Shown here: positions 5,590-10,342 of the stretch, one piece after another
Layout: the number at the start of each line of letters is the position of its first letter
Numbering within the stretch: position 1 is the stretch's first letter
Source of the DNA: JBDTMC01 sp039934475
GTDB lineage: Bacteria > Acidobacteriota > Terriglobia > Bryobacterales > Bryobacteraceae
Length of the DNA: 10,342 nt
Assembly: GCA_039934475.1 (NCBI GenBank)
Contig: JBDTMC010000282.1
Location: 1-10,342 of the forward strand
Reading direction: 5' to 3'
Position numbers and translations under genes: made by a program
Notes under the pieces: generated by a model
The model's database searches: none
Seen by the model: the letters and a program-made list of their open reading frames with translations, nothing else
Told to the model about the DNA's origin: nothing

Positions 5590-6741
5590 CTATCGCGCAC
5601 TGGTCGGCTGATTCACCACGCGCAGGCGCGGCGTGCGATCGGCAACGGGCGGCAACGTGGGGAACGCCGTATACGGCTCGTTCTGATACCAGTAACAGCA
5701 GGAGAAGAAATTATCGTTCCGGTCATTGGCGTGGCCGTGCTCGATGGTGTGCTTCATATAGCGCGTGAAGGTAACCGGGTTGTCGCCGTGCCAGCGATAG
5801 CAAAGGTAACGCCCCCCGGCGCGCTCTGGCAAGCCGATCATCTGGGCGCCGTACATGTGGTGTGAGAACGCTCGCGCACCATCGCGGCCCCCAAAATTCC
5901 AACTGCCCAGAAAATAGTCTTCCGAACCAGTGCCGGTGATGAGGGGCTTTGACTCATCATCGACGAAAATCATGTCGTCGCCCTCGCCCATCCAGTTCTC
6001 GCTGTTCTGCAAAACGCCCAATGTCACCCCCATCAGGTGACCCCGCCCGCGCGTTTCCGCAAAGACGTAGTTGTATTTTCCGTCGAGGTTCTTTCCTGCC
6101 GCTTCCATCGGACCGGGAGGCGGACAGGGCGCGGCCTGCCGGTACTGCGCGTGGAAATACAAGGTGTCGGCGGGCAGCGAAGGGACCGTCATGTAATCGA
6201 TGTTCGAGTAGAAAGAACTGACATCGCGTTCGCCTTCGTTGGTAATCGTGATTCGCGCCGAATGCTGGTACGGCATGGCGAAATAACAGTTCAAGGACTT
6301 ACCCGGCGAACAAGCCAGATACTCGCTTTCGTAAATGGAGTATTCTCCCAGGTTGAGCCCAAAGAAGTCCCCCACTGGCGCTTCTACGCTCGGCTTCGGA
6401 TTCCCGTCCCAGTAGATACGCATCACCAGCTCTTTCAGATGCATCTGGCCCTGCGCTGCGATGGTGTACCAGATATGTGAGATCACTCCCGGACCGATCT
6501 GGTTGAACACTTCCTTCGTATCGCCCGGCTTGATCGGCCAGCGGTCGGAGTTACCTCCCGTAGTGTCGTAACTCGACTGCTTTAACGACTTATAGTTCTG
6601 CGTGCGGGCGTACTTCGGCAGATAGTCAAACGCCGCGCCGCCGCCTTGTGCTTGGGCAGGAACTGGCGCCGCGGCGGCCAGTCCGCCAATCGATAGGAGC
6701 CGATTGAGGAAGCCGCGCCGGCCTGGGGTGATGGATGACAT
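5590..6741 (-). CDS. DUF2961 / GH172-type glycoside hydrolase, Tat-exported
   Basis: A 383-aa enzyme of the DUF2961 family, now glycoside hydrolase family 172, whose characterised members act on difructose dianhydride I and D-arabinofuranosides. Seen: an N-terminal twin-arginine signal RRGFLNRLL (8-16) followed by an Ala-rich stretch to about residue 32 (AQAQ); GVISHIWYTI (85-94); LKELVMRIYWDG (102-113); PVGDFFG (122-128); and the diagnostic GEGDDMIFVD (252-261) and GTGSEDYFLGSWNFG (270-284). Glu253 and Glu274 are 21 residues apart; from memory this matches the nucleophile and acid/base pair of the bifidobacterial enzyme. The length is normal for the family (two jelly-roll domains). AAGGAG lies 6 nt before the ATG, and an extended -10 sits upstream. 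The cupin follows in the same operon, and a second secreted hydrolase is divergent. The furanoside substrate is inferred only. Confidence 0.92.
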   Translation of the reverse strand: MSSITPGRRGFLNRLLSIGGLAAAAPVPAQAQGGGAAFDYLPKYARTQNYKSLKQSSYDTTGGNSDRWPIKPGDTKEVFNQIGPGVISHIWYTIAAQGQMHLKELVMRIYWDGNPKPSVEAPVGDFFGLNLGEYSIYESEYLACSPGKSLNCYFAMPYQHSARITITNEGERDVSSFYSNIDYMTVPSLPADTLYFHAQYRQAAPCPPPGPMEAAGKNLDGKYNYVFAETRGRGHLMGVTLGVLQNSENWMGEGDDMIFVDDESKPLITGTGSEDYFLGSWNFGGRDGARAFSHHMYGAQMIGLPERAGGRYLCYRWHGDNPVTFTRYMKHTIEHGHANDRNDNFFSCCYWYQNEPYTAFPTLPPVADRTPRLRVVNQPTSAR

Positions 6742-6754
6742 GAAGAACTCCTTC

Positions 6755-6768
6755 TCCCCACAAGGGGA
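6755..6768 (-). other. Short hairpin in the DUF2961 mRNA leader
   Basis: TCCCC-ACAA-GGGGA forms a 5-bp stem with a 4-base loop, extendable by three weaker pairs past a bulged base. In the minus-strand message it lies at the predicted 5' end, directly before the AAGGAG ribosome binding site (6753-6748). It might stabilise the transcript or tune translation, or simply be a common intergenic repeat phrase. Confidence 0.35.
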
Positions 6769-6774
6769 AGGCGG

Positions 6775-6783
6775 ATTATATCA
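6775..6783 (-). promoter_or_regulatory. Extended -10 promoter of the DUF2961-cupin operon
   Basis: The minus strand reads TGATATAAT, a TGn extension plus a perfect TATAAT. Transcription would start near 6768, about 27 nt before the ATG. The -35 region (CACTTG at a 16-bp spacing) is poor, as is usual for extended -10 promoters. It faces away from the plus-strand hydrolase gene in a 75-bp shared region. Confidence 0.6.
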
Positions 6784-6802
6784 ATCGAGCCCACCGCAAG
6801 TG

Positions 6803-6808
6803 TAGACT
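6803..6808 (+). promoter_or_regulatory. Possible -10 of the six-hairpin hydrolase gene
   Basis: TAGACT matches the -10 consensus at 4 of 6 positions, 8 nt before the ATG at 6817, giving a near-leaderless message; no Shine-Dalgarno is visible. There is no good -35. It is weak and listed because it is the only candidate close to the start. Confidence 0.25.
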
Positions 6809-6816
6809 GGCAAAGA

Positions 6817-9315
6817 ATGAAAGGCCTGCTTGCTCTCTTCTGGTGCGCTGCCGTGGTGCTCGCGGCGCCGCCCACTCTCCCTTTACGCTGGTCCATCGGC
6901 GATCCGTCGCCCGTCATCCGCAAGACGGTACAACCCTTGAAATTCGCGGAATCGGTTGGGCAGCGGGCAGCCATCCTGGGCCGCGAAGACGGGCAGTTTG
7001 AAGCATGGGTCTATCCGCTGAAGGTGCTTAGCGCCTTTCGGCTGTCCGTCTACTTTGACGGCTCACTGGAACCGGTGCCGCTGGCCGATATGGCCGAACA
7101 GATCGTCGTCGGCCCGGGTCGCGTCACCATCACCCATTCACACGCCGCCTTCACCGTGAAGCAGACGTGGGTGGCCTCCATCGAAGGCCCCGTTCTCGCA
7201 GTCTTGTTGGATATCGAAACCGCGCGCCCGTTGCGCCTGCGAGTCTCTTTGACGCCGGAAATGAAACCGATGTGGCCGGCTTCGTTTGGTGGCCAAAGCA
7301 GCGAATGGGACAGCGAAGCCAACGCGCTGGTGATGGGTGAGGCCACCCGGCAGTGGTTTGCCATCGTCGGCTCTCCGGCGGTGTCCCGTGTCAGCGAAAT
7401 GGTGGGCCATCAGTTGCCCGATCGCACAGTAATGCTGGAAATGGACGTGACGCCGGAAGAGGCTCGCACTCACCTCTACCCGCTAGTTATCACGGCAGGC
7501 AAGGGCAGGGAAGCCGTCCAACGGCAATACACACGGGCCTTGGCGGCGCTGCCTCAGTTGGTGGCCTCCAGCGACGCCTACTACGAACGCTTCGCCAAAC
7601 GGACGATGCAAATCACCACGCCCGATCCAGTCATCAATCACGCCTACGAATGGGCTAAGTTGGGGCTGGAGAAAGGCTGGGCCTGTAACGAGGGTGTCGG
7701 CTGTGGCCTCGTCGCCGGTTGGGCGCCTTCCGGCCTCAGCGAACGGCCCGGCTTTGGTTGGTACTTTGGCGGCGATGCGCTGATGAACTCGTGGGCCATT
7801 CTCGATTACGGCGACCTGCCTCGCGTCCGCGCCTTGCTCGAGTTCCTCGGTGACCACCAGCGCGCCGATGGCAAAATGATGCATGAATGGACCCAAAGCG
7901 GCGCCCTCCTCGATTGGACAAAGTTCCCCTACGGCTACTATCACGCCGACACTACGCCGCTCTATCTGTTTTCAGCCGCTCGCTACGTGTCGCGTTCGGG
8001 CGACTTGGATTATCTGGCGCGCGCCTGGCCCTCTCTGCAGCGCGCTTACCAGTTCTGCCTCACGGCACTCGATGACGACGGTCTGATGTCCAACAAGAAA
8101 GCAGGCGCTGCCGCCGTGGAGACCGGCGCGCTCAGCGGGCGAGTGGCCAAAGACGTATACCTGGCCGGCGCCTGGCTGGCGGGCCTTGACGGCTACCTCC
8201 AACTGGCCGGCTGGCAACGCGATGCGGCCGCGGCCAGGGACGCCACTGACAGGCTGGCAATCGCCCGCGCGTCATTGAATCAGTGGTTTGACCCTGCCAA
8301 GGGACACCTGCCCTTCGGCCGCCTGACGGATGGCTCGCTCTATAACGCCCTCAGCGGCTGGCAGTCCTTGGCCTTGGCCTACGGTGGCCTGGATCCGGCC
8401 AAAGCGGCGCGCGCCGCGGAGACGCTCAACCGCCCCGAGGTGAGCACCGATTGGGGAATCCGCCTCTTTGCCACAGATAGCCCCTCCTACGACCCGCTCA
8501 GCTACAACGACGGCAGCGTCTGGCCCTTCGTCACCGGCTTCTCCATCTCTGCCCAATACGCGAACCGCAAACCCTCCGGCGCCTTTCAGCAGTTGTACGG
8601 ACTGGCTGCGATGACCGGCCTCTCAGGCGCTGGTTTCCTCACCGAATACCTTAGCGGAGAGCGCGCCCAGTCACTGCCTCGTGCCGTTCCTCACCAACTG
8701 TTTTCTGACTCGGCCGTCGTAACACCGCTCGTCAGTGGCCTCCTCGGATTGAAGGGGGATGCCCTCTTGGGAACATTGGACTTCGCACCGCAGCTACCAC
8801 CCCACTGGGACCGGGTGGAGTTCAGTAACTACCGGGTGGGGGAGTCGTCCGTCAGCGGCTGGGTGAGACGGCAGCCTGGCCGGATGGAATTGAAAGTCGA
8901 TGTTTCCGGAAAACCGCTCAAGGTTCGCCTCGCCCCGATGTTGCATGGCTCGCCGGAAGTTGCGTCGCGAGAAGTCCTTTCCAATTCTTTTGTCGAAAGT
9001 ATTGTCTTTTCGTATGAAGAAGGGGTAGAATTCATAGCCGAACCCTTATCTTCCTTGCCAGGTGATCGATCTCTGGCACCGAGACTTCTTAAGTCTGACG
9101 CGACTGCCGGCGCGGTCCGTTTTGTAGTAGCCGTACCAGCCGGATGGGCCGCTGGGTTGCGCTTCCGGTGCGGCAGGCAATGGAGAGCCCAAACGGGCTA
9201 TAGGGACGGCCTCTACTGGTACGTCGGAACCAGCGCGGGATCAGTTGTTGGGTCAGATAATTCTGGTACTGTGGTTGAATTCAGCAAAATAATGGCTTTC
9301 GATAAAAGAAATTAA
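6817..9315 (+). CDS. Secreted (alpha/alpha)6-barrel glycoside hydrolase (glycogen-debranching/MGH1-like)
   Basis: An 832-aa secreted enzyme. Residues 1-17 (MKGLLALFWCAAVVLAA) are a signal peptide. An N-terminal beta-sandwich spans about 20-230, a helical linker about 230-265, the six-hairpin barrel about 265-645, and a C-terminal beta-sandwich about 650-832. Barrel signatures are GFGWYFGGDALMNSW (312-326), DGKMMHEW (351-358), YGYYHADTTPLYLF (372-385), KDVYLAGAWLAGLDGY (445-460) and SYNDGSVWPF (562-571), which parallels the YHNGSVWP motif of amylo-alpha-1,6-glucosidase and related inverting families. Asp320, Glu357, Asp378 and Asp565 are candidate catalytic or binding residues; which are catalytic is not decidable here. 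The bond and sugar cut are unknown. It is divergent from a GH172-type gene, suggesting shared use on one polysaccharide. The last ~115 codons are markedly lower in GC than the body. Confidence 0.85.
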   Translation: MKGLLALFWCAAVVLAAPPTLPLRWSIGDPSPVIRKTVQPLKFAESVGQRAAILGREDGQFEAWVYPLKVLSAFRLSVYFDGSLEPVPLADMAEQIVVGPGRVTITHSHAAFTVKQTWVASIEGPVLAVLLDIETARPLRLRVSLTPEMKPMWPASFGGQSSEWDSEANALVMGEATRQWFAIVGSPAVSRVSEMVGHQLPDRTVMLEMDVTPEEARTHLYPLVITAGKGREAVQRQYTRALAALPQLVASSDAYYERFAKRTMQITTPDPVINHAYEWAKLGLEKGWACNEGVGCGLVAGWAPSGLSERPGFGWYFGGDALMNSWAILDYGDLPRVRALLEFLGDHQRADGKMMHEWTQSGALLDWTKFPYGYYHADTTPLYLFSAARYVSRSGDLDYLARAWPSLQRAYQFCLTALDDDGLMSNKKAGAAAVETGALSGRVAKDVYLAGAWLAGLDGYLQLAGWQRDAAAARDATDRLAIARASLNQWFDPAKGHLPFGRLTDGSLYNALSGWQSLALAYGGLDPAKAARAAETLNRPEVSTDWGIRLFATDSPSYDPLSYNDGSVWPFVTGFSISAQYANRKPSGAFQQLYGLAAMTGLSGAGFLTEYLSGERAQSLPRAVPHQLFSDSAVVTPLVSGLLGLKGDALLGTLDFAPQLPPHWDRVEFSNYRVGESSVSGWVRRQPGRMELKVDVSGKPLKVRLAPMLHGSPEVASREVLSNSFVESIVFSYEEGVEFIAEPLSSLPGDRSLAPRLLKSDATAGAVRFVVAVPAGWAAGLRFRCGRQWRAQTGYRDGLYWYVGTSAGSVVGSDNSGTVVEFSKIMAFDKRN

Positions 9316-9326
9316 CTCGTCACACA

Positions 9327-9355
9327 AGCTGAGTGTTGCCACTGGGGAAACAGCT
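9327..9355 (+). other. Interrupted stem-loop after the hydrolase gene
   Basis: AGCTG (9327-9331) pairs with CAGCT (9351-9355), and inside it AGTG pairs with CACT around a TTGC loop, leaving a GGGGAAA bulge on the 3' side. It begins 11 nt after the stop codon. The T-tract (GGTTTT) is about 12 nt further on, so it is a poor intrinsic terminator. Apart from this and the promoter, 9316-9501 is a relatively AT-rich region without a supported gene. Confidence 0.25.
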
Positions 9356-9451
9356 GTAAGTTATTGGTTTTAAGTGTAATTTAGGTCATAAAGGACGGAG
9401 GAGTAGCCGTTCTAGCCCGCCCAAGAGAAAAAACGTTCATGAAAACGATGG

Positions 9452-9480
9452 TTGACCTAGTACTATTCCGGCTCTAGAAT
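9452..9480 (+). promoter_or_regulatory. Sigma-70-like promoter of the response regulator
   Basis: TTGACC (-35, 5 of 6) and TAGAAT (-10, 5 of 6) are separated by exactly 17 bp. Transcription would start near 9487, about 15 nt before the ATG at 9502, leaving a short leader with GGGA 7 nt from the start. This is the best conventional promoter in the window. Confidence 0.7.
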
Positions 9481-9501
9481 CAGATTCATAGGGAAACTCG
9501 T

Positions 9502-10236
9502 ATGTCAAATGGGATTCCGACGCTACCGGAGAACGGCGACATCGCCGTAATAGCCGAACGGACAAAGATCCGAATTTTAATCGCCGACGATCATCCGATC
9601 GTTCGCGATGGGCTCAAAAAACTCCTCGGTTTTGAAGAGGATTTCGAGGTTGTGGGTGAAGCCGGAGATGGGCGTGAGGTTCTGGAGCAGGCGGAAGCCA
9701 CCGATCCAGACGTCATTCTCCTCGACTTGCGCATGCCCAACCTTGACGGCCTGTCTGCTCTGCAGTCTTTGCAGCAGACCAACAAACGGGCCAAGGTGAT
9801 CGTTCTAACTGCATCTGAGGACAAGAACGAATTTGTGCAGGCCATGAAGCTTGGCTGCTCGGGAATCGTTCTGAAACAGACGGCCCCGGATCTCATCGTC
9901 AAAAGCATCCGCAAGGTCAACGCTGGAGAAATCTGGCTGGATTCCCACACTACCGCGGCTGTGATGCGGCAGTTTGCATCGCCCTCGGAAATGTCGTCTT
10001 CGTCTCCGGTCAGCAAGAACCGCGAGCGCTCGCCCCTCAGCCAGCGGGAACGCGAAATCGTTGCCCTCGTCGCCCAAGGCTATAAAAATAAAGAGATGGC
10101 AGAGAAGATGTTCATCAGTGAGCAGACTGTCAAAAACCATCTGCACAATATCTTCGACAAGCTCGGTGTCTCCGATCGCCTCGAACTCGCCTTATACGCG
10201 ATTCACAAGGGCCTTCACGTCAACGGCGACCGTTAA
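9502..10236 (+). CDS. NarL/FixJ-type (LuxR C-terminal) response regulator
   Basis: A 244-aa two-domain transcription factor. The receiver domain spans about 22-142: IRILIADDHPIVRDGL supplies the acidic pocket (Asp29, Asp30), VILLDLRMPNLDG the phosphoacceptor Asp75, VLTA the switch Thr103 and VLK Lys125. A Ser-rich linker (159-177) joins the LuxR-type helix-turn-helix at about 178-234 (SPLSQREREIVALVAQGYKNKEMAEKM...SEQTVKNHLHNIFDKLGVSDR). The N-terminal 20 residues are an unremarkable extension. All catalytic positions are intact, so it should be phosphorylated by a histidine kinase, but none is seen; the partner may lie beyond the window or elsewhere. It has its own promoter and does not appear to be in an operon with the upstream hydrolase. 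Its target genes are unknown. Confidence 0.94.
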   Translation: MSNGIPTLPENGDIAVIAERTKIRILIADDHPIVRDGLKKLLGFEEDFEVVGEAGDGREVLEQAEATDPDVILLDLRMPNLDGLSALQSLQQTNKRAKVIVLTASEDKNEFVQAMKLGCSGIVLKQTAPDLIVKSIRKVNAGEIWLDSHTTAAVMRQFASPSEMSSSSPVSKNRERSPLSQREREIVALVAQGYKNKEMAEKMFISEQTVKNHLHNIFDKLGVSDRLELALYAIHKGLHVNGDR

Positions 10237-10331
10237 GGGCTAAACACGCACCGCCCGCGGTTGGCACATCGAGATCCTTGCCCAGCAGCTAGCAGTCCGT
10301 GGCGCAAGTGGTCAGGCTCGAAAAATGGGGC

Positions 10332-10342
10332 TGGCATGATTT
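10332..10342 (+). promoter_or_regulatory. Possible truncated sigma-54 promoter (-24 half) at the window edge
   Basis: TGGCATGATTT matches the TGGCAYG-N4 half of the sigma-54 consensus and is cut by the end of the window. If real, the next four bases should be TTGC. The rest of 10237-10331 shows no gene or clear terminator. Confidence 0.2.

Noticed and set aside
5109..5600. Longer cupin start at GTG 5600
   Set aside because: Would overlap the upstream stop and prepend charged residues to a good signal peptide; ATG 5573 has a proper Shine-Dalgarno.
7483..7944. 153-codon minus-strand open frame within the hydrolase gene
   Set aside because: Antisense to conserved barrel motifs; long only because of high GC.
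9316..9371. Intrinsic terminator after the hydrolase gene
   Set aside because: The stem is interrupted by a 7-base bulge and the T-tract is short and about 12 nt away.
9439..9477. 12-codon ORF (MKTMVDLVLFRL) upstream of the response regulator
   Set aside because: Contains the -35 and part of the -10 of the promoter, lacks a well-spaced ribosome binding site, and is within chance expectation.
10261..10283. TTGGCAC...TTGC resembling a sigma-54 promoter
   Set aside because: The GG-to-GC distance is 17 instead of the required 12.
1..10342. CRISPR arrays, insertion sequences, att sites, tRNA or rRNA
   Set aside because: No spaced direct-repeat array, transposase or integrase, terminal inverted repeats, cloverleaf or rRNA-like sequence was seen on either strand.

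Overview
The window most likely comes from an acidobacterium, probably a Solibacter/Bryobacter-type soil lineage. The main argument is the pair at 52-2969 (minus strand): a small PadR-type repressor overlapping by 4 nt a large MacB/FtsX-like permease with an extra N-terminal prefix and two permease halves. This arrangement is the hallmark acidobacterial 'duplicated orphan permease' (ADOP) unit. High GC with high third-position GC in most genes, and a short hairpin repeat at 4171-4200 resembling intergenic repeats I remember from acidobacterial genomes, fit this. Assignment is from family knowledge, not a database search.

Layout. (1) 52-2969, minus: padR-like regulator followed by the ADOP permease, with two near-identical ATGT-N9-ACAT sites bracketing a promoter upstream. 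(2) 2985-3307: no intact gene, but a start-less, strongly coding-like open frame on the plus strand (3013-3234) that looks like a gene remnant, then an extended -10 promoter. (3) 3308-5119, plus: a signal-peptide-bearing class I methyltransferase, a hairpin repeat, a VOC-fold protein lacking the usual metal ligands, and a DUF1801 protein. (4) 5109-6741, minus: a Tat-exported DUF2961/GH172-type glycosidase followed 16 bp later by a secreted cupin. (5) 6817-9315, plus, divergent from the glycosidase: a large secreted (alpha/alpha)6-barrel glycoside hydrolase. (6) 9502-10236, plus: a NarL/LuxR-type response regulator with a good sigma-70-like promoter and no sensor kinase in view.

How the genes fit together. 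The DUF2961 protein, the cupin and the six-hairpin hydrolase all carry export signals and share a 75-bp divergent promoter region, so they plausibly form one extracytoplasmic saccharide-degrading unit (substrate unknown; GH172 precedent points to arabinofuranosides or fructofuranosides). The PadR/permease pair is probably an autoregulated export or envelope-stress unit. The methyltransferase, VOC and DUF1801 genes show no obvious common pathway. No CRISPR array, insertion sequence, tRNA or rRNA was seen. I did not find a convincing new multi-gene defence or mobile system; the best leads are the double PadR operator, the remnant ORF, the exported methyltransferase and the divergent glycosidase unit.
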